The position numbers were made by a program, and so were the translations under genes. Under the pieces are notes generated by a model. That model was not told the DNA's origin. It worked only from the letters and a program-made list of their open reading frames with translations, and did no database searches. From Psoroptes ovis (lineage: Eukaryota > Arthropoda > Arachnida > Sarcoptiformes > Psoroptidae), in contig PQWQ01000006.1 of NCBI GenBank assembly GCA_002943765.1, positions 1,922,001 through 1,986,000 of the forward strand: DNA of 64,000 nt, given 5' to 3'. Of this stretch, positions 1 to 13,331 are shown piece by piece (the stretch's first letter is position 1; the number at the start of each line of letters is the position of its first letter).

Positions 1-896
1 CTTGATTAATGAATGCAACAGCAGAATGAAATATGTAATCATTTTTATATTGTTCAGCAACATCAGGTTGTGGAAATGTATCTGGTTTTATAAAAGGATG
101 ATCAATCAATTGTGCTGAACCAAAATAAAAAGGTAAAAATTGAAAGTCATCTAATGAGAAAACACCATGTGAACCAGCTGGTTCTAAACAATAACGTAAT
201 TGTATTTTTCTAACCAATTTCATGTAAACAAATGCAAATATAAATAATAATTGTTGACTTATTGATTCGAAAATATTTCTTGATAATGTTTCGCCATATT
301 TTTTTGAAGCATTTGGTATTAAAATTAATTTGTAGATTCCCATTAAAAATATAACGAAACACATTTCATGTCCAGTACCATAATCGATACGAACTCTATT
401 ACCAAATGAATCAGCTAAATAAAATGATAATTCATAGCCGTGTTCATTACCGAATATATTTATCAATTCATTTTTAGTGTATGCTAACATTTCATCAAAC
501 CAATAACGATATGCTTTATTGCCGAATCTGTAAACAAAGATGAATAAAAATAAATTGAATGAATTCATGAATAAAACATGCTAACCTTTGATTTTTATCA
601 TCATGAATCGGTTCAATTTGATCACATAAATCATTTAAGTGATCAAATAATTTTATTACTTTTTTTAAATATTCATCTTCAATACCGTCCTCTGTTTTTA
701 TTATTCGATCATGTTTAGCTTTAGTAAATTCATTTATAAATTTAATAAAATTAATATAATCACTATACGCTTCTGAATGTAACCACATTTCAATATCAGA
801 TTCATTCAATATTCGACGACAACATTTATTGTTTGAATTGGAAATGCCTTGATCATTATTATATGATGAAGATGATGTTTCGGAATCAATATTCAT
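1..896 (-). CDS. Ptpa: Serine/threonine-protein phosphatase 2A activator PTPA, partial (C-terminus beyond the window)
   Basis: PTPA is a peptidyl-prolyl isomerase-like ATP-dependent chaperone that activates PP2A catalytic subunits in cytosol and nucleus. Two exons are visible: 586-896 (ATG at 894-896) and 1-527, joined by a GT-AG intron (528-585) to read NQR-FGNKAYRYWFDEM. Family signatures are clear: the SEAYSDYINFIKFINEF helix near residue 50, FGNKAYR, RIDYGTGHE, LEPAGSHGVFSLDDFQF and the GSAQLIDHPFIKP segment, all in the human PTPA order. The N-terminus is a Ser/Asn-rich extension. About 280 residues are present; human PTPA is a little over 320, so only the last few dozen residues are missing. 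An ATG 42 bases further upstream is not in this frame; an in-frame non-ATG extension is open but unlikely to be used. Identification is from recalled family sequence, not a search. Confidence 0.95.
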
Positions 897-953
897 TTTC
901 AAAAATATTTTTTTTCTTTGGAATTTAATTCGGATCAAAATTTAAACAGGCTA

Positions 954-976
954 CAACAACAACAACAACAACAACA
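954..976. repeat. (CAA)n microsatellite in the PTPA 5' flank
   Basis: About eight CAA units run uninterrupted just upstream of the PTPA start. On the PTPA strand this is (TTG)n, probably in the 5' UTR or promoter. Confidence 0.9.
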
Positions 977-3900
977 GCACAAAACTCAGCTGATTCAATG
1001 GAATGCAGCCCCCTAAACCTTGTTTTAAACAACCAGAATCCTCTGAAAAAAATCATTTGCAAACAAATTTTCAACTTCAAACATCAAGATGTCGCTTCAA
1101 TATTATTGAAATTTTTTTTCAAAAAAGCAAAAATCATTGATTGAAAAAAAAATTTACAATCAATCGATTGTCATGAAAATCAAAAAAATAATTTACGACA
1201 TACAAAAACAAAACAACTGACAACCTTGATGATTCGAAGCGAAAATCATCATTATTTCGACGATAGAAAACAAAACAAAACAATTAAACTGAAAAACAAC
1301 AGAAATTCAGTGCTTTTCAATTATTTCAATGCTGAAATTCTATGCGTTTTCATGGAAAAAACAAATGACAAACAAACCAATCAATATGATGAATAGGAAA
1401 AAATTATCAATTGATTGCACTTCATTCAATAAAAAAATCTGTACATGTGGGTGTGTGTGCGTGCATGAAATTATATTCATTGTTTTTTTTAAGTTTTTGA
1501 ATTTTTTGAACTAAAAAACAAAATCAAAAATATCCACGTGCCATAAGCTAACTGCAAAAATACGCATGTCAGTATATGCAATATTCAAAGACCGCTGCAA
1601 ACATCCAATGAATATCTTTGAATTTGAAAAATTTGGTGAAAAATTGACAATTTCTTTTAAAATGATAAAATTTTGAACGATTCTACGTTTCTAGTTCCAT
1701 TTTAGACCATATTTCGAAATGTTCTAGGATTCTACGATTTTTTTTTACGAACGAAGAAATGAATGTCTAGAAACGGAAAAAATATTCAAAGGTGATTAGT
1801 TATTATCATCATCAATCACTGTTTCAGTGATAATCAATGATGATGATGACATTAACGGAATTTTCCTTCCATCGGCTCTTGTAGTGGTATACTCAAGTAA
1901 CAAAAAAAAAAATTAAAAATTTTAATGAAAATTCAGAATTTTCATCATTCACTGATTCTTCGCAGAATCTCTTGCCAATGTCGAGAAAATGAATTTGCGG
2001 CAATCATCATCGATTTGAATCGATGATCATTCCGAGAAAAAAAATTCATTTACTCATTCATTCGATTCTTTGGCTCATTCATAAACACATAGCCGAATGG
2101 ATTCGTCCATAGCAAAGTAAAAAATTGAATGAAAAAAAAATCAGAGAATCAAGAATTACTACCCATAGAAAAATGAAGAAATTCTAAAGAAAAAAATTGA
2201 ATTTTGAATGAATAAAAATTAAAAATGAAAACCAGTTGTGTTTAGCTGGTTTTTTATTTCGATTCATTTTTTTTCGAGCTTCCACCATTTCTGATGCATT
2301 TTTTACGAGTATAAAATGGAAATTTTGTCCATAGAAAAAAATCACCACCACCGAAGAGCATTTGCTTCGTATATTTTTCATTTCGGCGTAAATTTCTGCG
2401 TTGTGTAATTTTAATGAAATTTCTGGTTTTTCACCAAAATTGAAAAAAATATCATTACACTGATATACACAAGCAGAGACTATTATTTTTCGTTTTTCTC
2501 TTTCTTCAATTCGCTTCAAATCGTACGAATGGTATATCGAAATATTTGGCGCGCAATGAAAATACATGCAAACATTGTGATCAGTCGGTTCAAAGTTTTT
2601 CTGGTGATTGTATGTCTGGCAAGTTTACACACCGATGGATGGACTGATGGATGGATGGAGTAGAGTGGTGTCTTTTCATCATCACCAAAGTATTTGTTTT
2701 GAGAAGAAAAAAGTTGAAAATCTACAACAGTCATATGGTGGTAGTGGCTTGATGTCAATGATGATGATGGTGGTGGTGGTGGTGGCAAAAAATTTGGATT
2801 CGTCCATTTTTTTCGAGTGGAGTCGTTGTTGTTTTGTTTGTTTCGCATACATTTTGATGTTGTTTGACTGTGTGTTAAAGATGAAGTAAATTATGTATTA
2901 TGTTGTATTCACAAATGATAACGATTATAAGGCATGGAGATTCTGGATTGAAATCTGCTGTTTTATATTCAGATTTGGCGTTTGACGATTCAGAATGAAA
3001 CGTTAATATGATTTCAAGAGAATATTATTTCCTAGAAATTTAGTATCGGGTATAATTCGTGAAATTAAGATATTCTTGTTTGGGATAGAATTCTAGGGAA
3101 TTTTCTAATTTTTCTGATTCGAAAATTTGATCAAATAGAATCTTTATTTTATAATAAAATTCAATGATAATTCTGAAAATTGATAGTTTGAGATTTTGCT
3201 TTATTTATTTATTTTTTTTACTCCACCGGGATATACAGATTTTTCAGGCTCAAAATTTCGATTTTCTTGGATTACGGATTTTCGTTTTCTACCATTTTTT
3301 CACCAGTAATGTACGAATTTAATGTATTTTTTACATTTCACTGATTAGTGTTCCAAAATAAAATCAGCACAGTAATGTCATTATTGCGCATGGTTAATAT
3401 GAATCGGTGGATATGTGTATTGGAAATTGTGTTTTATGATCATCATCATCATCATTATTATGATGATGATGATTGGAGAATAGGGGATTGATGATGGATA
3501 CATATATTCTCTCGCTCACACATCATTCACAAAATTAAACATTTAAAATCAACAAGGAGAAGGTGCAAAAGCTTTATTTTCTGCTTAGCTTTTTGTTTGT
3601 TTGTACTAACCATTATCTTTTGGTGGCAGCCTTTTTTTCTGCTTCTTTTAAAATGCTATATATGAATGTAAATTATACACATGAATATGTTGAAAACAAA
3701 AAAAATGTTTCATATCATTCAAGCAACGCTTACAGATTCTTCGCTATCAAAACACCAAAAAGCATAATCATCTTTTCTCTTTCTGCTTCAAGCACTACAG
3801 TCAATGAACGATATAGTCTCGTCACAGCTTTTCAGCTTACATTAAGCTTTTCCCGACCAAGTCTCGGGCATTTTTCACACTTAATCAATGAAAGGCACAA

Positions 3901-5604
3901 GCTTTCGATGTTTAATTTTCTATGAATGTCGTTAGCTATAAAGCGGTCAATTTTTTCAACATTTTGATGTAAAAAAATACGCATGCTTAGCATGAATATT
4001 ATAGGAAAATGTTTTTTTTGTGAAAATGATTTCATGTTAGTTTTTTAGTTCAGTTTCGATCACCTCTTTACAACGTATATATTACTGCATAATGGAACTC
4101 ATTTTCTGACGATTTTTACCGGGTCCAAAAGGTGAATTTGACTTGATAAAAACAAATCAAATTATACAATGAATTCTATTATTACTTTCATTTATTGGTG
4201 CCAGAAAAAGCACTTAAGGTATAAGAAATTCCTGCAAAAATATCGAAAGAATGATATCATTTGCGATTCAATTTTCAAAATGAAAATGTCAAAATAAAAG
4301 CATTTCTCGGAACAAATATACTCTTTTCGAAACATGTATGACACAGTCGCAGATTTTACTTGGAAAAATTTCTTTTTAAATTTCCATTTCATTCAAACAT
4401 GAAACGCCATTATCATTCGTTTGAATATATTTTTGTCTTTCTCTTAGGTCCATCATTCATTTGGGTATAAACGCAAAATCTGAATCTTGTGAATGAATGA
4501 ACTAATAGATAAATTGAGAATTAAAGAAATTTGAATCATTTTTTTGTTCAAATGATAGAATATTCGTTGTGTGTATTTATCAACACATTTTGATGCTGCT
4601 AATATGAAAATCTAAATTTGTATGCGAATAATCATTTTACTACTACTTTGCTAGATTGATAGAGGAAAATTCAGGATATGATTATTTTTTTCCAAAAAAA
4701 ATCAGTAAAAAATTCAGCAATTACGAAAAAAATAAGTGAACACAATGGAATCAGCCACCACTGTCATTAGAGTGGCAGTGGATACAATTGTTTGGTGTTT
4801 TTCATATATTACTTCTGCCATACACTTTCAAAAGCTCATTTACAGTATTAAAAACTCAAATGAATGCTACTACTTTGTACTAGAAGATCAATATTGAAAT
4901 GATCAGATAAAATTGCAAAGAGACGATTTACAAAAAAAAAAAAAATTATTTCATGAGAGATGAATGCGCATACGCGAACACATTTTGGAAAATGCGAATA
5001 CACATTGAAAAATGATCAAGAACTCTATGCGTGTGTTCATGTATCCATGTTATTATTTACATTTGCAAAGGAGAGAAAGAAGAAAAAAATATCAAACAAT
5101 ACAAGATAAAAACCGACACATACACACACAAACATATGCATGCACATTTTATATACACAAATATTGAAAAAAATAATAGACGAACCAAAAAGAAAAAATC
5201 CCGAAATTCGGATTCTCAAATTTAAACAAACGCTCACATCGAAAAAAAATAACCAAAATTCGTCAAACACATACAGCTAAATGTTGAAAATAAATTAGGT
5301 GGTGGTATTGATGAATGTTATGTGTTCCAAACCTAGATTTTTTCAAAACTAAAGAATCGTTGTGATGTATGTTTATCTTGTTTCTTTTTGTGTATGTACT
5401 GTGCTGTTTGTTGTTTTTTGTGTATTCTGAAAAATTCATTGGTTTCAGTGTGTACGTAGAAATGATTTTTTTGTGACAAAAAAAAAACAAATTCAATAAA
5501 TGAAAAAAACCACAAAACGTTCAAAATATGATCATCAACATTACAAAAATGTCGAAAATTATTCATAAAAATATTCAAAATATTTTTGACATTTAAAAAC
5601 TTAC
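977..5604. other. Gene-poor region between PTPA and the 5605-5865 exon
   Basis: About 4.6 kb of AT-rich DNA with no exon I can support. It holds simple-sequence patches, for example (ATC)n followed by (ATG)n at about 3437-3475, which can fold on itself, GGT/TGA-rich sequence at 2740-2785, and a short imperfect hairpin around 1805-1850. It may contain the downstream exon(s) of the minus-strand gene whose first exon appears to lie at 5605-5865, but none could be recognised. Confidence 0.6.
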
Positions 5605-5865
5605 CAACACCATAGATGAAGAAGATTGACAATTATTGTTAATAATATCACTTGATATGATCAACTTTTTTGACCACGTTGTTTCATTCACATATTTGAA
5701 TTTTTGTTTTTTATAATTATCATCGATTTTATCATTATATGAACAGTATTCATCATCATCATCATTAGTATTTTCTTCATGAATCTTATTTGAAATTTTA
5801 ATCAACGTATCAGCTGATAATGAGAATTCTAACCATTTGATTGGTTTTTTTGTTGTTTTTGTCAT
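5605..5865 (-). CDS. Possible first coding exon of an unrecognised gene
   Basis: An 87-codon frame opens with ATG at 5863-5865 and ends in phase 0 at a strong donor (TTG followed by GTAAGT, 5604-5599). The product starts MTKTTKKPIKWLEFSLSADT and continues with an Asp/Asn-rich middle (run of four Asp) and Ser-rich end; composition and hydrophilicity look coding rather than like the translated AT-rich background. A likely non-coding 5' exon ends upstream at 6193 with ACCG|GTAAGT, with a possible acceptor about 50 bases before the ATG. I could not find a convincing next exon; one short option is an acceptor near 5333 that adds only VWNT before a stop. The family is not recognised. Confidence 0.35.
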
Positions 5866-8012
5866 TGTTGTTTCTTTTATTGTTTTTTTTTGTAATTATA
5901 ATTATTTATTCTATTTGTTACCGTGTTTTATCTTCTTTTTGAAAGAAATTGTGCTAATAAATTTAAAATCTTTAATTTTGACAAAATAACTGACAATTAA
6001 AATAAATTCAAAAATATATCAATTATTCATAAAAACAAATCGATATCAAAAGTTTAAAAATAAAAATTTTCAAATCAAAACATTTTCTTCTCTGGTGTTC
6101 AATTGTCTATGGATGTTTTCATTTTATTATTTATTTGATTAATGACAGGTAAATGGTTTTATAATTTCAAATTAAATTTGATTATACTTACCGGTTTAAT
6201 TCTTTCGGTTTCTTTCGTTTATTCTTCTTTCTTGATTAAAAAACAAAATTATTAATCGTAAATATTGAAAAATTGTTTTCAATTCTTTGAAAATACGAAA
6301 CATTTTTTTCTTGTCTCATATCATTTTTGATGCACTCATGCTCAGTGGTTCGAATTCGCAAAGAGAAAAATGGTTCGAATTTCATTCATAGAATACGTAT
6401 TTCGCATTTGACAATTTTCATTTTTGAAAAATTATTTTAAAATTTAATTAAATTTCATTTTTTTCAATAAATTTCTCAACGAAATCAATAATTAATGTTT
6501 ATTTTTATTGAATATAAAAAGACAAAAGGAATAAAATCACAATTTGTCAATAATCTTAGCGATTTCATGCGAGAATAGCTGAAAAATGAGAATATAGAAT
6601 GATTATAAATTTTTAAAAATTTTCAAGTTTTTTCAATTACTATCGGTTCAGAATGATCCGATTTGTTTTGTCTACAAATCAACCAGCATCAAAATCTCAA
6701 AAATATGTATCAAATCCCTGGGTTTTTTCTTTTTTGATTAGATTTAGTGATATTTAACTATTCAACAATCGAATCACATGTTGATTTGGTTTTTTAATCA
6801 ATTTTTTTACTTCGATATTAAAAAAATGTCTATATCTCAAACTGATTGAATCATTGAATCCATTAAAGAACATGAATGCTGCCCACCATCATATTCTGCA
6901 AATGTGGCCAACTCATACCCTCATTGAATTTATCAACAATGATCGTGTTTAAAGGTGAATCAAGTTCAATACAATTATTAATTGATTATTTGATGAAATT
7001 TAATAATTGAAATTTATTGAAAATTAATTTTTTTTGTTCTTATGAGCGCAAACAAACTAAATAAACATTTTTTGAATCGTAGAATGCCATAGTAACAGGT
7101 GATACATATACAAATATCTATTTTTTGACTAAATTGTTTCTTTTTTACAAACTAATGACAGTTTTTCAGTTTTTTTTCAATTTTCAAATATTTCAAATGT
7201 GTTTTGCTTTGACTTTTCATCCACATCATCATCGACCATCATCATGAACAAAAATTAAATGACAAATATTTATTCAATTAAGTAGACATTGAAATTATGC
7301 ATTATGTGTGTTTTGTGTGAAATCAATAATTATTACATTTACCATCATTTAATATGTTTAAATTATTATCTATTTTCATCAGTAATTTCAATGTTGATTC
7401 ACCACCACAACCACTATCATTGTTATTGTTATGTTTATTATCCATCATTACTGTTGTTATTCGATAAATTTAAATTTGTTGTCATCGTCACCATAAATTT
7501 ATTTATTTATTCATTTATCAATTTTAAATCTTTCTTTTTCTCTTTAAAATAATCATACGATACCAAAAATAAATGACATTAAATTCATTATTTTTGAAAA
7601 AATGAAAAATAAACAACCAAAAAACAGAAAACAATGATACAATAAATATTAATGTATTAATATTTTTTTATATCATTATCTTTATAATATTAGATCAACG
7701 ACATGGAAATGTATTCTAATCAGCCACCAAATATCATACCATTATTATCAATTATAATTATTTGATGACGATTCTATTCTTTATTTCAATTTTTCCAATT
7801 TTTTATCATAAAATTTGTTTATCAAAGTTGTTCACTGTTTTTATTTATCGATAATCTTATTTATTGAGGAAGAACGAAAGAAACTTGAGAAAAATCACTT
7901 TGATTCAATTCTTTACTCTCTTTTTTTTTATTTTATTAATCAATTTTGATTACTTTTTGTTTTCATTTCATCATTTTATCAAATATCATGTTATTAGCCA
8001 AAAGTTAAGGTC
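5866..8012. other. Divergent intergenic region between the 5605-5865 exon and SSBP
   Basis: The region holds a probable minus-strand 5' UTR exon ending at 6193 and, on the plus strand, a likely 5' UTR acceptor of SSBP (TTATTAG at 7992-7998) 14 bases before the SSBP start codon. That implies at least one non-coding SSBP exon upstream that I could not place. Otherwise it is AT-rich with ATT/ATC simple repeats and no further coding sequence. Confidence 0.5.
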
Positions 8013-11000
8013 ATGTATGCCAAAGGGAAAGGCACGACCGTTCCATCAGATGCCCAAGCGCGTGAAAAGTGAGTTTTTGATGTTTGTTTTCTAAGAATCT
8101 TCTTTAAAAAAAAATTTAAATTTTTTTCAATAAAATAGACTAGCACTTTATGTATATGAATATTTACTACACGTGGGCGCTCAAAAAGCTGCGCAAACTT
8201 TTTTATCCGAGGTGAGTTTTTTACAAAGGAAATTTACGAATTTTTTTTTTTTTAATTTCTAATTTTTGATTTTAAATTTTAAGATACGATGGGAGAAAAA
8301 TATAACGTTAGGAGAACCTCCTGGGTTCTTACATTCATGGTGGTGGTATGTTTTCTGCTCATCATAATGATAAAATCCTGGAAATTATTTTTTTCTACGT
8401 ATCTCACTACAGTGTTTTCTGGGATCTTTATTGTGCAGCTCCCGAAAGGCGTGATACTTGTGAACACTCTAGTGAAGCCAAAGCGTTCCATGATTATGTA
8501 AGTTTAAATTGATAAATGATGAATGAAAATAGTGATCATTTAGTCAATATTTCATTGTTTGTTTGTTTATTTTACCTGTTTATACGTTTTATTTTTGGTT
8601 CAAATTCACATTTTTTTCTTCGTTTTGTTTTGAAGTTCCGTAGAAACGTATACATCGTATCCGGAACAAACAATATACCCTTCATTCATTCATCCACTCC
8701 TTTTTCCTTTTTCCATCATATTACACACAGAAAACAGCACATTACATCATAACACCTACCGATATACATTGAATTCCGCTAAAATACAATGCAAAACTAC
8801 GAAAGAAACCTGAATATATGTGTATAAATGTGTTTGAGTTTGTTTCATTTTTTATATTTTCCATTGAAATAATAGTAGTAGTAATGTTACTATTCTCGAT
8901 CGAGAAGAAAAATGGCGCACGCATTCCAAATAATAAGAGATGATTTGATGTCTTTTTTATGAAAAAAAAATTCTCTATGAATCTTTTCAAATGAAGTGTG
9001 CGAGAATTTTTTTTTATTATCATTCCCATTTTCAACAAAATATCGAATTGAATGTATTATGATTTGATTAAAAAAAAAGAATCTTTAGTGCAGATTATTG
9101 AATATTCTTTGGAAATATTGAGATATTATTCTTTATCATGAGATTGAATTGATAAAGATGAAAAAGATGAGAAAATAATTTCAGGCTATCGGATGTAAAA
9201 TTTATGAATTGAATAATGATAATGATAATAATCCATGAATGAGATAGAAAAATTTATCTTCAAAACACACATATTAACAATGGAAAATGAAATGATTCAC
9301 ATTATTTCACATGTTATTACACGCACACAACTTGACAGACTCACCCAAACGCACCTGTCCATTGCATACATTGACATTTGACATTTGATTTAATTTTTCT
9401 CAGTTAGACCGGTATATTTTTGATTTAAAATTTTGTTTTCGATTATTTTTATCTTTGAAATCATTTTTCTTTGTTCCAATTTGCTATAATATACAATTTA
9501 AGATTTATACTCATTTTTCTCTTTAAAATCGCATCAAATCTAATCTTGTCTATCCATATCTCTCTTTCTACATCTTTTATTTATTTTTCCATCTTTTCGA
9601 TAATCATAGGGATTTGTTAATTCGGGATATACTGTCAATGGAATTGCTGGCCATGTAAGTCTTTTTCCCTCTTTTTCTCTCTTCATTTATTCTACATATT
9701 TTCATATAATTTTACTCTTTTGTTGAAATAAATCAATGAATCAATCCGAAACATTGATTTGAAATTACAGAAAAAACCATTCATTTTCCCATTTGTTTTC
9801 CCACATCATTTAACATTTAGTCAAAACAAGACCAAAAAATGAAAAATTGACATTTTTAAATTTCATTTTTTTTTCATTTCTTTTATGTCATAACATGATT
9901 CATCATGCACATACACATCAGATATCATTGATCATTGATCAAATTTATGTAAAAACAATGATTCATTCGACTGTAAATTTTTTTATTTTTTCCAATTCAT
10001 CCCTCTTACCTTTGCAACAAACAACAGCGACAAACTATGCAATTTATGACAACCTGATTTGATTTGATTCGATTCGTTTTTCACTATGAAAATAAACTCA
10101 GGTTGAATTCTCTCTCTCTCTCTCTCTCCATACAAATTCTCTAATCAAATCAATGATTCAAGCACAATGGTCACGACCTTTGTTTGAATGTTGACTTGCG
10201 TTTTTTAGATTTTTTTTTACAAGAAAGTTGTTTTCAAAATTACTCGATGTTACAATGAAAATAGATAAAGAATCTTTACATTTCATAACCAATCCAAATT
10301 CATATGTACAAACAACAACAACAACGGACAATAACTGATAAATGAATGAATCTGAATCTCAAAATTCAATTTTCAAAAATAACCTGAAAGACTTGTTTTC
10401 ATCTTGGTCGTTGTTGTTGTTGCTGTTATTTATTTATTTATTCTTTTATTTTTGTTCTTCCTTGATATTTTTTTTACTCCTTCATTCATTCAGTGGTTTG
10501 TTTTATTTTTTGTTGTTATTATTCATACAAATAAACCAAATATAACTCTAAAAAACGAGCGCAAAAAGCTGAAAAAGAAAATCTATTTTCTTTTTTTGGC
10601 TTTGTTTCTTACCTGTATGATTTATCATTCACATTCATCTATTATTATTATCATTATTGTCTAGTCTTTAATCTTTTTTCTTTCCAGTATTTTTTTCTTG
10701 GTCTGAACACAATTTGATGTTGATGATGATGATGTTTGATAATTATAACAGCACACTGCTGCAAATGCAGCATACGCAAAGCTTCTGTGTATAATTTATT
10801 TTTAAATTTTTTCATTTTACCATTTTCTGGATAATGATAATAATAATAATAATAAAATTCTATATCATAGAGATAACACCATTAGATATGTATTATATTT
10901 GGTATTTTATTATTATATATTGTTCAGTTAAATAACATGTTGAATGATTTCATTTCATTTCATTTAAAGTTTTAAAATTGATAATTATAACAATATAATG

Positions 11001-13331
11001 ATGATTATAACATGGCTCATACGCGCACACACACATATTGTAACGATAAATAACAATAATGATATCCAAAAGTAAAAAAAATCAATCTCAATGACTCAAC
11101 TATGCGATGATAATAATGATACCGGTATTCGTTGCGTTCCGTTCGTTCATTGCCCTTATCAATGATATACAATAACTGTGTTGTTGTGGGTATGAGAATG
11201 AACTAATAAACAAAGCTAAAACAACGAAAATATTCAAACACAGCCCTATATTTTTGTTTTTTCGCTAATCAAAAAATAAAAAACTTGATGCTTGATAATT
11301 ATCATATTGAAAAATTTTGAAAAAACTCAAACAATAATATATTTGTACATCGAAATGAACTAAATTTCATTTCATTTTAATCTTTGAATAATTATCATTT
11401 TCTATGTAATGATAAATCAATTTGTTCGAGATATTTTTTGATGTCTATATTCAAGAGGAAAGGAAAAAATCAGGAATAGATTAATTGATTCATAATTAAA
11501 TTCAAATAATCTTGATTTATACCGATGATGAATTTAGAATTTATTGAATTTTTTCTGAAATAATTCTTTGCTATAATTGATGATTATAGAATCCAACAGC
11601 ACCAAGTCCACTAAATCAAATACCACCAAATGATGGAATGCCAGGTGGACCAATGCCTCCGGCAGGATTTTTTTCGGTATAATTCTGTTGTTTTGTTTCC
11701 GAAAAATGAATTTTAATTGTGATTAAATTGTAAATTTTATTTTTTCAGAATTCACATATGCGACCTTCACCACCACAACAACCTGTATCACAGCCGTCCC
11801 CACATTCTCAGCCTCCTCCGCCACCACATAGTCAAATGATGCAAAATCAGGTAATTTGATTTGGATTGAAGTTGATAAATTGCGTAATAATTTTTCCAAT
11901 ATTAAATTTTATTAGCAGTTTATGTCACCTAGATATCCTCCGGGGGGTCCAAGAGGACCAGGTGGTGTACGCATGCCTCAACAAGTGGATTTCAATGTAA
12001 GAAAATCACTTTATTATTGATATCTCTAATCATAATTATAATTCTAGCCATCTGGAGGTGTTCCCGGACAGCCTTTGATGCCCAACAATATGGATCCATC
12101 ACGACAAGGTAAAAATCGATTGCTCAATAATTGCATGAATTATTCGTCTATTTATAGTATGAAGTGTCTTTTTTATTCTAATTGTTTTGATTTTTATATT
12201 TATGAATTCCAACCTAAACAAAAAAGGTGAAGGCGATTTTGTTGGTTGGCAACCAGGTAAATTTCCTTCTCCATGTTTTAAATCTGTTGACATTAATTAG
12301 TCAATTCAATTCGATTAATTTCTTATTTCATATTTCTTATTTCTTCACAGGTCCCGGTGGCATGAATTCTATGAATCCTCGTTTAAATCACCCTAGAGGT
12401 CAACCGATGGGTCCAATGGCGCCAGGTGGCTATGGTGGTATGAGACCGCCACCAAGCTCGATGGGTCCTGGACCTGGACCCGGTGGACCAATGCCTCCTG
12501 GCATGGGAATGCCGCCAGGAGGGGGAAGACCATGGCAACAACCAAACACATCAAATATGAATTACTCATCAGCATCACCCGGCAATCATTACGCAGTGAG
12601 TGTCAGAATATACTGTTTTTTTTATTGAATGGTTTTTTAAAAATATTTCTTTTTCAGGGTCCTCCTGGATCTGCTTCAGGACCTGGTCCAGGGACGCCGA
12701 TCATGCCGAGTCCTCAAGGTTCATCTGGGCCATATTCTCCAGCGAGTCATAGAATGGGTACACCAAATCCAGGTGGAAGAGGTAAAAATCATGTGAAGAT
12801 CATTAATAATTTTTATTTAATCCTCATTCATTTTCAATCAAGATTCTACCGGTTCTGGTGGTGATGGGATGTATTCAATGATGAAGCCAGTTGGACCAGG
12901 CGTATGTTGCTCTATTTATCTCAATGATAATTCTTACTCAATTTTTTTCTCCTTTAGCAATTTTCAATGGCACCAGGTGGTCCAGATGGTCCTATCGGTC
13001 CTATGGGTGGTGATATGGTGCCACCAGTTATGAATGGAATGTCAAATCCAGGAGATGGTATGGATGGAATGAAGAGTTCACCAGCAAACGGACCGGGCAC
13101 GCCCAGAGATGATAGCGGACCACCGATCGGTTATGATATAGCACCATATGGACAAGAAAATGTAAATAATTTTTGAAAAATATAATATAGGAAAAAAAAA
13201 TTAAAACTGAATCATCTTAGGATCAAAACGAATCAGCGGCTATATTGAAAATAAAAGAAACAATGCAAGAAGAAGCGAAAAGGTTTGAAAAAGAAACGCC
13301 GACTGATCATCAAGATTTTTTTATGCAATGA
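8013..13331 (+). CDS. Ssdp: Single-stranded DNA-binding protein Ssdp/SSBP, LDB1 partner, 15 coding exons
   Basis: SSBP2/3/4 (fly Ssdp) are nuclear cofactors that bind and stabilise LDB1/Chip in LIM-homeodomain and LMO transcription complexes. Coding exons: 8013-8068, 8139-8211, 8284-8345, 8413-8497, 9610-9654, 11590-11676, 11749-11850, 11916-11996, 12048-12108, 12227-12256, 12351-12595, 12658-12781, 12843-12901, 12958-13161, 13221-13331; total 1425 nt, 474 residues. Exons 1-4 give the highly conserved LUFS/LisH region: MYAKGKGTTVPSDAQAREK, LALYVYEYLLHVGAQKAAQT, HSWWCVFWDLYCAAPERRDT and SSEAKAFHDY. Exon 5 adds GFVNSGYTVNGIAGH, which I recall in a similar form from insect Ssdp but not from human SSBP3. 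The remainder is the Pro/Gly/Met-rich domain (NDGMPGGPMPP, FMSPRYPPGG, GTPIMPSPQG, GPGTPRDD). The C-terminus ESAAILKIKETMQEEAKRFE ends DFFMQ. Exon phases agree throughout. A 5' UTR acceptor probably lies at 7997-7998. Confidence 0.97.
8498..11589 (+). other. Two long SSBP introns around exon 5
   Basis: Introns 8498-9609 and 9655-11589 flank the 45-nt exon 5 (9610-9654). They are much longer than the other SSBP introns, which are mostly 50-120 nt. Content is AT-rich simple sequence including (TC)n at 10109-10128; no other gene was seen inside them. Confidence 0.8.
10109..10128. repeat. (TC)n microsatellite in an SSBP intron
   Basis: Ten uninterrupted TC units lie inside the second long intron of SSBP. 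Confidence 0.9.

Noticed and set aside
2184..2567. 127-codon minus-strand frame considered as a downstream exon of the 5605-5865 gene
   Set aside because: No acceptor in the right phase, start and end in AT-rich sequence, no recognisable motif.
2516..2848. Minus-strand open frame with a six-proline run
   Set aside because: The prolines come from a GGT simple repeat; no homology, no plausible splice partner, non-coding composition otherwise.
3437..3475. Hairpin from (ATC)n and (ATG)n
   Set aside because: Explained by abutting trinucleotide repeats; no sign of function.
3563..3925. Plus-strand frame with signal-peptide-like start
   Set aside because: It opens at GTG rather than ATG, has no splice context, and Phe/Leu richness is expected from T-rich DNA.
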